Below, one piece after another: positions 7,759 through 14,116 of a stretch of DNA of 15,430 bases. The notes beneath the pieces were generated by a model. It was not told the origin of the DNA. It saw nothing but the letters and a program-made list of their open reading frames with translations, and made no database searches. The stretch covers positions 1 through 15,430 of the forward strand of contig JACZVU010000049.1 of assembly GCA_022572485.1 (NCBI GenBank). Direction: 5' to 3'. Origin of the DNA: Myxococcales bacterium. Its GTDB lineage: Bacteria; Myxococcota_A; UBA9160; SMWR01. The position numbers and the translations under genes were made by a program. Each line of letters starts with the position of its first letter. The stretch's first letter is position 1.

Positions 7759-9102
7759 CTAACTCCGAGCCGCGGGAGGGTCAAGCGATGGGGTTCGGGC
7801 GAGCAGGTCCGCGAGCGTCCGCGCTCCCTCCGCGCGAGCCACCACCGTGTCGAGGTCCCCGAGCAGCCGATCCACGATAACGGCACTCGGCTCTTCGCCG
7901 ATCGCTTCGCGCTTCCCGCGCAGCGCCGCCAGAACATCCATCACGCGAATTCGAGACGAAGGTTGGCCCAACTGAAAAGCCTCTTCAACCGCAGACCCAC
8001 CGCGGCACGACACGATTCCCGCAACTTCGAGTTGGCCGAGAATCGCGCGCACGATGCGGATCGGAGCGCCTAGGCGGGCCGCCAGGCTCTCGGCGGTTTC
8101 CGGCAGCGCCGATTCGTCGAACGTGCGCGCAACCAGCAGCGCAGCGCGCAGTGCGATCGCCTCCCGCTCGGCGGGAAGCGTCGAGAAAGCGCGTAGCTCC
8201 TGCCGGTAAGAGGCAAGGTTCTGGTGGGCGAAGGCCAGCTCTGCGCCAAAGAGCACGATCGCCCAGAACACGTAGATCCAGACGAAGAGCAACGGCAGTT
8301 GGGCGAATGCGCCGAAAAGCGCGTTGGCGCGCACGACGCCGATGCTGTAGCCGAGGTAAATGTCTTGAGCGAACAGAATCAGCATCGCAGATACGGCACC
8401 GCCCAGAACCGCAGACGAAAAACGCACGGACGTATTGGGCAAAAACCAGAACATCAACGCGAAGGAACCCGTCAATGTCAGCCAGGGCAAGTAGCGAAGC
8501 CCCCTCTCGTAGATGAGAGAGAACATCTCGTACTCGAGCAGATGCTTCAGTAGCCATTCGCTCTGCAGGCCAGTCGCGAGCGACAGGCCGGTGGCCAATA
8601 ACGGAACGACCAAGAGGATGGCCAGATAATCGGGGAAACACCGACCCCAGCTCCGGCGTTTCTTGACGCCCCAGATCGAGTTGAAGGCACCTTCCAGATT
8701 GCTGAGCCCGAATACCGCCAGGACGAATACGATTGCGGCGCCAATTCCACCCAGCGCTTTGAAGTCTGCGGCCTTGATCTGCGAAACGATGCTCTCCTGG
8801 AGTCCGGGCGCGCCCGCCGAGAGTTTCTCAACCAACCCCTCGGCGAAATTGTTGTCGATGCCGATCGCAGTGGCGATGGAAACCGCGATCGCAAAAATCG
8901 GAATGAGCGAGATCATCGTGAAGTAGGTGAGCGCGCTCGCGTGAAGCAGCAAGCGATCGCGAACAAAGCCCTTCCCGGTCATGATCGCGAATTGAAGCAG
9001 ACGGGCCGCACGCGCAAGAATCCAGCGCGTGGCCGGCTCTTCAGACCACAGTCCCTCTTTGAGGAACCTGCGAATCTGCTCGATTCCCACCGAGAGCTTC
9101 AC
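7759..9102 (-). CDS. YihY/BrkB-family integral membrane protein with C-terminal Rrf2-like winged-helix domain
   Basis: The 447-residue product has two parts. Residues 1 to about 300 match the YihY/BrkB (UPF0761) inner-membrane family, whose function is unsettled; older 'ribonuclease BN' names are wrong for it. Hydrophobic segments lie near 51-80, 117-138, 159-180, 204-222, 229-251 and 261-293, with the family-like segments LTYFTMISLIPIFA and ALFGAFAQLPLLFVWIYVFW. Residues about 308-435 resemble a complete Rrf2-family regulator: a helix-turn-helix (ESLAARLGAPIRIVRAILGQ), a wing (AGIVSCRGG), RIRVMDVLAAL, and a terminal RTLADLL. The three Fe-S cysteines of IscR are absent. The GTG start at 9102 has a perfect AGGAGG six nt upstream and overlaps the preceding gene as GTGA. 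Cysteine desulfurase and mnmA follow. The domain call is by eye; the membrane family is solid and the Rrf2 resemblance is good but unproven. Confidence 0.88.
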   Translation of the reverse strand: MKLSVGIEQIRRFLKEGLWSEEPATRWILARAARLLQFAIMTGKGFVRDRLLLHASALTYFTMISLIPIFAIAVSIATAIGIDNNFAEGLVEKLSAGAPGLQESIVSQIKAADFKALGGIGAAIVFVLAVFGLSNLEGAFNSIWGVKKRRSWGRCFPDYLAILLVVPLLATGLSLATGLQSEWLLKHLLEYEMFSLIYERGLRYLPWLTLTGSFALMFWFLPNTSVRFSSAVLGGAVSAMLILFAQDIYLGYSIGVVRANALFGAFAQLPLLFVWIYVFWAIVLFGAELAFAHQNLASYRQELRAFSTLPAEREAIALRAALLVARTFDESALPETAESLAARLGAPIRIVRAILGQLEVAGIVSCRGGSAVEEAFQLGQPSSRIRVMDVLAALRGKREAIGEEPSAVIVDRLLGDLDTVVARAEGARTLADLLARTPSLDPPAARS

Positions 9103-9584
9103 ATCCGCCCTCCTGCGCCCGCCCGGAATTCTCGCACGCCTTCCGAGTGGCACGCCGGGAAGTCTACGGAATCCGGCTTTCGGGTACGCGGGCTCGCGGC
9201 CACCGCGGAACGCAGGTTCTCGAGCGTCTTCGGGCCGATTCCGTGGACGCGCAGCAGGTCGTCGACGCGCTCGAAGGGCTGGCGTGCGCGCTCCTCTACG
9301 ATTCGCCGCGCGCGCACGCTGCCAATTCCGCTCAGGGTTTCGAGCGTTCGGGCGCCTGCGCAATTCAGTTCGATCGGAAGACCGAAGAGCCTGCGAGCGG
9401 GTCCGCGAAGCTCTCTCGCGCGCGTCTGCGGGGTTTCGCAACGAACGGCCGTCGTATGCTGCTCAACAGCCACCGATTCCATGGGGTTTCGACACAGCTT
9501 CGGTTCGAAAGAGGGAGCGGGAAGTGCCAGCACAAAGAGCGCGCTGCTCAGCGCAAATCCCGCCAGAGCCTGTCGCTGCTCCAT
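9099..9584 (-). CDS. ComEA-like exported helix-hairpin-helix DNA-binding protein
   Basis: The 161-residue protein has a hydrophobic N-terminal segment (about residues 6-24), consistent with a signal peptide or membrane anchor. A spacer follows, then a tandem helix-hairpin-helix domain at 71-131. The domain reads IELNCAGARTLETLSGIG and then VDDLLRVHGIGPKTLENL, closely following the ComEA pattern (INLNTA..L..LPGIG, VDDLL.VKGIGPKT). ComEA proteins bind incoming double-stranded DNA in the periplasm during natural transformation. No comEC or pilus gene is visible here, so a competence role is only inferred; a general exported DNA-binding protein is possible. The ATG at 9584 is 27 nt after the aspartokinase stop, with only a weak AAGG upstream. 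Its stop overlaps the GTG of the YihY-like gene, and its 3' end carries that gene's strong ribosome binding site. Confidence 0.85.
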   Translation of the reverse strand: MEQRQALAGFALSSALFVLALPAPSFEPKLCRNPMESVAVEQHTTAVRCETPQTRARELRGPARRLFGLPIELNCAGARTLETLSGIGSVRARRIVEERARQPFERVDDLLRVHGIGPKTLENLRSAVAASPRTRKPDSVDFPACHSEGVREFRAGAGGRM

Positions 9585-9611
9585 CTGGAAGCCTTCACGG
9601 GGTTGGGCGGA

Positions 9612-10112
9612 TCAGTTCTCCGGCGCTGGCTCGGCGGCTCCTGCTTCTAGAAAAACACCGTGAAGCGCCCTCACGGCGAGTTCCGAGTATTTCTCCTCGA
9701 TCACCACTGAAACTTTGATCTCACTGGTGGTGATCAGTTGGATGTTGATCCCTTCATCGGCCAGCACCTGAAACATCTTCGACGCGACACCCGCGTGGTC
9801 CTTCATTCCGAGCCCAACGATCGACACCTTGGCGATGTTCTCATCACCCTCGACCGCGGCGGCTCCGATCTCATCTGCCACGCGCCGCGCAATCTCGATC
9901 GACTGCTCATAACACGCCTTCTCGACCGTAAAGGTCATGTCGGTCGTACCGTCCTGAGAGAGGTTCTGGACGATCATGTCGACGACGATTCCCGCGTCGG
10001 AAAGCGGTGAGAAGATCCTCGCCGCGATGCCAGGTTGATCTTTCACTCCGCGTACGCGGATCTTCGCTTCGTTGCGGTTGTAGGTCACACCGGAAACAAC
10101 CAGCCGCTCCAT
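9612..10112 (-). CDS. Possible aspartokinase beta subunit from an internal in-frame start
   Basis: An in-frame ATG at 10112, codon 248 of aspartokinase, is preceded by a perfect AGGAGG (10118-10123) with a 5-nt spacer. Translation from it would give 166 residues starting MERLVVSGVTYNRNEAK, covering exactly the two ACT regulatory domains. Bacillus aspartokinase II and Corynebacterium LysC make a beta subunit of about 160-172 residues this way and assemble alpha and beta chains. The ribosome binding site, spacing and domain boundary are seen in the sequence. Actual production of the short chain is inferred. Confidence 0.5.
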   Translation of the reverse strand: MERLVVSGVTYNRNEAKIRVRGVKDQPGIAARIFSPLSDAGIVVDMIVQNLSQDGTTDMTFTVEKACYEQSIEIARRVADEIGAAAVEGDENIAKVSIVGLGMKDHAGVASKMFQVLADEGINIQLITTSEIKVSVVIEEKYSELAVRALHGVFLEAGAAEPAPEN

Positions 10113-10853
10113 GACTTCCTCCTCAGCCACTACCCAGGTTCCCTCCACCTCTTCAAAGGACGAACGAACGTGGAGTGGCACGCCGTAGCGCATTGCAAAT
10201 CGAGCGGATCGTATCTGCAGGACTTTTGCGCCGAGGCTCGAAAGCTCGATCATCTCATCGTAAGAGATCCGATCGAGTTTGCGCGCGCCGGGCACCAGGT
10301 TCGGATCCGCGGTGAAGATCCCCGCGACGTCGGTATAGATCTCGCACACATCCGCCTCGAGCGCAGCTGCCACCGCGACCGCCGTGGTATCCGAGCCTCC
10401 GCGGCCCAGAGTGGTGATGTTTCCCTCATCGTCGAAACCCTGAAACCCCGCGATCACGGCCACGACACCCGCGTCGAGCACCTGTTGGATACTCGCGGAA
10501 TCAATGCTCGCGATGCGCGCCCGCAAGTGTGCGTCGTCGGTTCGGATTCCCGCTTGGCGGCCGTTGAAGGATTGCGCGGATTGGCCGAGTTGCGAGATCG
10601 CCATCGCCAACAGCGCGATCGTCTTCTGTTCCCCGGTCGAAAGCAATGCGTCGTATTCGCGCGCCAATGGCTTGTCGCCACCGAGCGCGTGCGCGTGCGC
10701 GGCGAGTTCATCGGTCTCGCCGGCCATCGCGGAAACCACCACGGCCACCCGATGGCCCGCCTTCGCGGTCTCGACGACCCTACGGGCGACGTTCCGGATT
10801 CGGTCCAGATCGCCGACACTGGTGCCTCCGTATTTCTGAACGATCAGTCCCAC
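9612..10853 (-). CDS. Aspartate kinase (alpha chain, full length)
   Basis: Aspartokinase phosphorylates aspartate, the first step to lysine, threonine, methionine and diaminopimelate. The 413-residue length fits monofunctional Ask/LysC. The kinase domain starts VQKYGGTSVGD and contains TLGRGGSDTTAVAVA and YTDVAGIFTADPNLV. Two C-terminal ACT domains follow, with DQPGIAARIF and VDMIVQNLSQDGTTDMTF in the first and VSIVGLGMKDHAGVASKMF and NIQLITTSEIKVS in the second, so feedback inhibition by lysine and/or threonine is expected. I chose the GTG at 10853, which gives VGLIVQKYGG and lies 2 nt after the tsaE stop; a longer frame reaches into tsaE without support. The position after glmM-pdxJ-acpS-nnr-tsaE matches Geobacter-like order. 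An internal start inside the gene is listed separately. Confidence 0.96.
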   Translation of the reverse strand: MGLIVQKYGGTSVGDLDRIRNVARRVVETAKAGHRVAVVVSAMAGETDELAAHAHALGGDKPLAREYDALLSTGEQKTIALLAMAISQLGQSAQSFNGRQAGIRTDDAHLRARIASIDSASIQQVLDAGVVAVIAGFQGFDDEGNITTLGRGGSDTTAVAVAAALEADVCEIYTDVAGIFTADPNLVPGARKLDRISYDEMIELSSLGAKVLQIRSARFAMRYGVPLHVRSSFEEVEGTWVVAEEEVMERLVVSGVTYNRNEAKIRVRGVKDQPGIAARIFSPLSDAGIVVDMIVQNLSQDGTTDMTFTVEKACYEQSIEIARRVADEIGAAAVEGDENIAKVSIVGLGMKDHAGVASKMFQVLADEGINIQLITTSEIKVSVVIEEKYSELAVRALHGVFLEAGAAEPAPEN

Positions 10854-10855
10854 CG

Positions 10856-11386
10856 CTATCCGCTCGCCTCTTCCAACAGTTCCAAGTCCAGCTGCCACCC
10901 GATTTCACGCCCCAGCCGGGCCGCCCATTGCGCCAGTGCCCCAGCAGCAACGGGCCCGAAGGCTACCGCGTCCAGGCAGCGGTGGGTGGGGGCTCCACCG
11001 GAGCGGGAGATTTTGATCTCGAGCCGGTCCGCGGGAAGCGCATCTCGGAAGCGCTCGCCCCATTCGATCAGAACGATCGTACCCGCCACCAAGAGGTCCA
11101 GAAAGCCCGCGCTCTCGAGTTCGGCCGTGCTCTCGAGCCGGTAGCCATCCAAGTGTGCCATCCGGCGCCCATCCGCGAGCTCGTATTCGGAACAGATCGC
11201 GAAGGTCGGGCTGGTGACCTCTTCAGGAGGCACGCCCAAGCCCTGCGCGAGCCCCTTCGCAAAGAGGGTCTTGCCCGTTCCCAACGAGCCGCTCAGGACC
11301 ACCAAGAGCCCTTCGCGGGGCAACGAGGCCGCCAGGAGCCCCGCAGCCGACTGGGTGATGTCAGGGCTCCGGGAATGAAACCGCAA
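10856..11386 (-). CDS. tsaE: tRNA threonylcarbamoyladenosine biosynthesis ATPase TsaE
   Basis: TsaE is the P-loop ATPase that works with TsaB and TsaD to make t6A at position 37 of ANN-decoding tRNAs. With the chosen start it has 176 residues, slightly longer than E. coli TsaE. Visible motifs are the Walker A loop SGSLGTGKT (residues 32-40), TSPTF (58-62), HLDGYRL (78-84, matching the family HxDxYRL) and IEWGER (107-112). No ATG fits. The TTG at 11386 gives LRFHSRSPDITQS, which aligns with normal TsaE N-termini, and overlaps the nnr end by 26 bp. Longer frames would extend deep into nnr and are unlikely. The neighbour order nnr-tsaE is common in bacteria. The ribosome binding site of the TTG is weak, so translation may depend on coupling to nnr. 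Confidence 0.93.
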   Translation of the reverse strand: MRFHSRSPDITQSAAGLLAASLPREGLLVVLSGSLGTGKTLFAKGLAQGLGVPPEEVTSPTFAICSEYELADGRRMAHLDGYRLESTAELESAGFLDLLVAGTIVLIEWGERFRDALPADRLEIKISRSGGAPTHRCLDAVAFGPVAAGALAQWAARLGREIGWQLDLELLEEASG

Positions 11387-13034
11387 AACCGGCCCGAAAA
11401 TCGCCGTGAGCCGCAGCGATCGAATCCGCGTGTAAATCTGCGGTCGCAGCCGGCACCTCGAGGGCGATTTCGCCCGCGAGATGGCCCGACGGCCCGGCTC
11501 GTTTCGCGAGGCGGTCCGCGGCGGCGCCATGGATGAACACCGCCAGCGCTGTCGCGTCGAAGGCGTCGAGTCCCTGCGCGACGAACCCGGTCAGCATTCC
11601 GAGCAGCACATCTCCTGTGCCACCCGATGCAAGCGCGGGCCCCCCCGTCGGATTGACCGCGATCCGTCCATCGGGAGCAGCCGTCACGGTGGCCGCTCCC
11701 TTGAGCGCGACGACCGAATCGAGCCGCTTTGCGAGTTCGCGTGCGGCTGCGGGGCGATCTCGATTGACCTCGCTCACCTCGATCCCGAGCAGCATCGCGG
11801 CCTCGCCCGGATGCGGGGTCAAGACGGTCGGCGCCTGGCGCTCGCACAGCCAATCGGGTTCCCGGGCAAATGGATACAGACCGTCCGCGTCGATCACCAG
11901 CGGAATCTCCAGGCGTTTGGCCAGCGAAACGACCAGCGCCTGGGTTTCCTCGCTGCGCCCGATCCCTGGCCCGAGCCCCAACGCGTTTCGGGTCGCGGCC
12001 AACGCAATGATGGACTCGGTGGCGCTCGACGCCAACGCGCGTTCGGGGGTGTCCGCCACGGGCGCCGTCATGGCTTCCGTACACTTGATTTCGAGGATGT
12101 CGTTGAGGCCGGCCGGGCAGGCGATGGTCACCAATCCGACTCCCGCACGCGCAGCGCCCTCTGCTGCGAGCGCAGCGGCACCCGTCTTGCCTTCGGAGCC
12201 CGCGACGATCAGCGCGTGGCCAAAACTCCCCTTGTGGCCAGCCGCGGGCCGAGCCGGCAGCCGCGAGCCCGCATAGGCACGCGTCCAGAGTTCTGCGCGT
12301 GGCAATCGCCTTGCCTGCGGGTTGCCAACTCCGATCTTCGCGATCGAAATCCGCCCTGCTACGCGGCGCCCAGGCTGCAACGCGAGTCCGATCTTGGGCA
12401 AGCCGAGCGCCACCGTGACGTCTGCTTCGACGCAGGATCCGAGCACCGCTCCCGTATCCGCGCAGAGGCCCGAAGGCAGATCCACGGAAACGACACGCAC
12501 ACGGCCGCGCGCATTTTCTCGACACACGTTGATGCGTCGGATCCACTCCGCCTCGACGCCTTCCACATCACGGGACAACCCCGTACCGAAGATCGCGTCG
12601 ACCACGATCCCCCGCGAGGGCAGCTGCCATTCAGGCGCGGCGAGAGGCACGCCGACGCGGCAGGCCCGGTCGAGGTTGCTCGCAGCATCCGCGCTCAGGT
12701 TGGCGGCTTCGCCGAGCAGGATGACGAGCACGTCAATGCCCAGCTGGTGCAGGTGCCGGGCCGCGACCAAGCCATCGCCCCCGTTGTTGCCGCGCCCACA
12801 AACGATCGAGACCTCGGCGCCGCTCGGGAGTTCGCAAAGCAACTCTTCGGCGACTGCGCGGCCCGCGTTTTCCATCAGGGTATCAGCGGAAACTCCGAGC
12901 GTCTCGATCGCATGGCAGTCGAGCGCGCGCATTTCCTGGGCGGTCACCAACGGCCAGCAGAGGGGCTGCGTCTCCGCCGTGCTACCGATGCGCCGGGGGT
13001 TCGAAGGCGCTTCGCGAGAGTCGTTATCCGTCAT
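11361..13034 (-). CDS. nnr: Bifunctional NAD(P)HX epimerase / ADP-dependent NAD(P)HX dehydratase
   Basis: This repair enzyme restores damaged hydrated NAD(P)H. The N-terminal YjeF-type epimerase domain (about residues 30-240) has TLMENAGRAVAEEL, CGRGNNGGDGLVAAR (79-93), VVDAIFGTGLSRDVEG with D146, and VDLPSG. The C-terminal ribokinase-like dehydratase domain (about 265-540) has HKGSFGHALIVAGSEGKTGA, LGLGPGIG, LVIDADGLY, VLTPHPGEAAML, ALKGAATV and the catalytic region NPTGGPALASGGTGDVL. At 557 residues it is slightly longer than usual, because of a charged, low-complexity N-terminal stretch of about 28 residues. The ATG at 13034 overlaps the acpS stop as ATGA; a longer open frame runs into acpS and is not supported. 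Both active regions look intact. Confidence 0.95.
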   Translation of the reverse strand: MTDNDSREAPSNPRRIGSTAETQPLCWPLVTAQEMRALDCHAIETLGVSADTLMENAGRAVAEELLCELPSGAEVSIVCGRGNNGGDGLVAARHLHQLGIDVLVILLGEAANLSADAASNLDRACRVGVPLAAPEWQLPSRGIVVDAIFGTGLSRDVEGVEAEWIRRINVCRENARGRVRVVSVDLPSGLCADTGAVLGSCVEADVTVALGLPKIGLALQPGRRVAGRISIAKIGVGNPQARRLPRAELWTRAYAGSRLPARPAAGHKGSFGHALIVAGSEGKTGAAALAAEGAARAGVGLVTIACPAGLNDILEIKCTEAMTAPVADTPERALASSATESIIALAATRNALGLGPGIGRSEETQALVVSLAKRLEIPLVIDADGLYPFAREPDWLCERQAPTVLTPHPGEAAMLLGIEVSEVNRDRPAAARELAKRLDSVVALKGAATVTAAPDGRIAVNPTGGPALASGGTGDVLLGMLTGFVAQGLDAFDATALAVFIHGAAADRLAKRAGPSGHLAGEIALEVPAATADLHADSIAAAHGDFRAGFAVSFPEP

Positions 13035-13405
13035 CGGACGGATTCCAAAATGACCTGCCCAACACACCACCGCGCGTCGTGGGTCAGTGTGAGGGCGATC
13101 TTCGAAACTCCTGCGCGACTCGCCGCGCGCTCTGCGCCACCCGTCAGACGAAGCGTTGGCGGCCCCTGGCGGTTTCGGATTACTTCGATGTCGCGCCAAC
13201 GCAGCGCACTCGCGCGCAACGCGCGCCTGGCGGCGAGCTTGGCCGCAAAGCGGACCGCCAGGCTTTCGCCACCCCGCTGCTTGCGGGCCGCGTACTCGCG
13301 TTCGCCATCGGTAAACAGCCTGTCTCGCAATCGATCGCCGTATCGATCGAGAAGAGATTCGAATCGCTCCCTATCAACGAGTTCGATCCCCACACCAACG
13401 ATCAC
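13031..13405 (-). CDS. acpS: Holo-[acyl-carrier-protein] synthase homologue with altered metal-site residues
   Basis: AcpS transfers 4'-phosphopantetheine from CoA to apo-ACP. The GTG at 13405 overlaps the upstream stop as GTGA and gives 124 residues, the normal length. The fold is recognisable: IVGVGIELVDRERFE at the start, RDRLFTDGEREYA, VRFAAKLAARRAL (51-63), RWRDIEVIR and ALTLTHDARWCV. Two classical positions differ. Residue 8, normally the Mg2+ ligand aspartate of GTDIV, is glutamate (GIELV). Leucine 57 stands where FAAKEA has the glutamate ligand, and the later conserved lysine of KEAxxKAL is arginine. I read these from the DNA of both regions. The frame is intact, so it is not a simple pseudogene. 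It may be a lineage variant, weakly active, or repurposed. Homology is secure; activity is doubtful. Confidence 0.88.
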   Translation of the reverse strand: MIVGVGIELVDRERFESLLDRYGDRLRDRLFTDGEREYAARKQRGGESLAVRFAAKLAARRALRASALRWRDIEVIRNRQGPPTLRLTGGAERAASRAGVSKIALTLTHDARWCVGQVILESVR

Positions 13406-14103
13406 TGGACGGCGGCCCTCAAATCTCGGATCGCTCGATCCAAGCCCACCAGGAGCGCCCGTGATATCGCGGCCCGACCAACCGCGACACACTCCGTAGC
13501 CGGTACACCCTCTAGTACTTCTGAAACCGTTGCGTAGCCGAGCCCGCCACCGATGGCGATTCGCAACCGCAATTTGGCGGCCAGCCGAACCGCGTCAGCG
13601 AGAGATTCGAGTTCTGCCTTACGCTCGGGTTGGGGCAGATCGAGAATCGCGCCGGTATAGAATTCAACTCCGGTTGCGCGCTCCGCGTGAGCCACCTTGA
13701 CGGCGTCGAGTTTCGGGTGCACCCGAAGCGACACGGGAATTCCCGCCTCTTGAAGTCCGCGCATCACGGGCGCCAAGGCTTGGACGCCAGCGCGAAGATC
13801 CAGCGGGCCCCCTGCCCAACCAGCATCGCGGGCGCTCGCGGTGAGCAACACCCGATCGGGTCGCGCTTCGAGTGCGACTTTCAAGAGGCCAGGATTGGCG
13901 GTCATGCGCAGCTCGAAACGCCGCGCCACCCTGCGCGCGTCCAGTACGTCGCTCTCGGAGACGGGCTTCAGTTCGTCATCGATGCCAAGGCGGACCGCGT
14001 CGACACCGGCGAGTTCCGCGAGCGTTACGGCAGCCGCCACACCGATGTCTCCGCTGTGGGTCGCATCGCGGAAATCCATCAACGCATCTAAAGCGAGAAC
14101 CAA
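13402..14103 (-). CDS. pdxJ: PdxJ-like TIM-barrel protein lacking the known PdxJ catalytic residues
   Basis: PdxJ normally makes pyridoxine 5'-phosphate from 1-deoxyxylulose 5-phosphate and 3-amino-1-hydroxyacetone phosphate. This 233-residue protein aligns end to end with E. coli PdxJ and occupies the usual slot between glmM and acpS. Shared framework includes LAELAGVDAV, GVEFYTG (E147) and the closing AVGRAAISRALLVGL. The functional residues do not match. In E. coli numbering, His45, Arg47 and His52 (HLREDRRH) become Gly, Asp and Pro; Glu72 becomes Arg; His193 (NAGHG) becomes Gly; Asn9, His12 and Arg20 are also replaced. The start is uncertain: I prefer TTG at 14103, which matches family N-termini, but its distance of 16 nt from GGGAGG is long, and the open frame extends to 14172 inside glmM. 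It may be a pseudoenzyme or have another substrate. The family call is good and the function unknown. Confidence 0.8.
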   Translation of the reverse strand: MVLALDALMDFRDATHSGDIGVAAAVTLAELAGVDAVRLGIDDELKPVSESDVLDARRVARRFELRMTANPGLLKVALEARPDRVLLTASARDAGWAGGPLDLRAGVQALAPVMRGLQEAGIPVSLRVHPKLDAVKVAHAERATGVEFYTGAILDLPQPERKAELESLADAVRLAAKLRLRIAIGGGLGYATVSEVLEGVPATECVAVGRAAISRALLVGLDRAIRDLRAAVQ

Positions 14104-14116
14104 ACGGCGAATCGGA

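Noticed and set aside
7759..9441. A 560-residue version of the YihY-like protein beginning at 9441
   Set aside because: The extra 113 residues are an Arg-rich out-of-frame reading of the ComEA-like gene. GTG at 9102 has a perfect ribosome binding site and a GTGA overlap.
9612..10898. A longer aspartokinase start at 10898
   Set aside because: It adds 15 residues that overlap tsaE and do not resemble aspartokinase N-termini; GTG at 10853 gives the normal start two nt after the tsaE stop.
11293..12546. A 417-codon minus-strand frame overlapping nnr and tsaE
   Set aside because: It is an out-of-frame reading of nnr with a low-complexity Arg/Gly composition; nnr carries the recognisable domains.
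11481..13499. A 672-codon open frame on the plus strand opposite nnr and acpS
   Set aside because: Its translation is arginine-, serine- and proline-rich without any family motif, and it lies exactly antisense to genes with clear catalytic motifs. Long antisense frames are expected in GC-rich coding DNA.
13402..14103. The pdxJ-like gene as a frameshifted or stop-containing pseudogene
   Set aside because: The frame is continuous over the full family length with framework residues preserved; only functional residues differ, so it is treated as an intact but altered protein.
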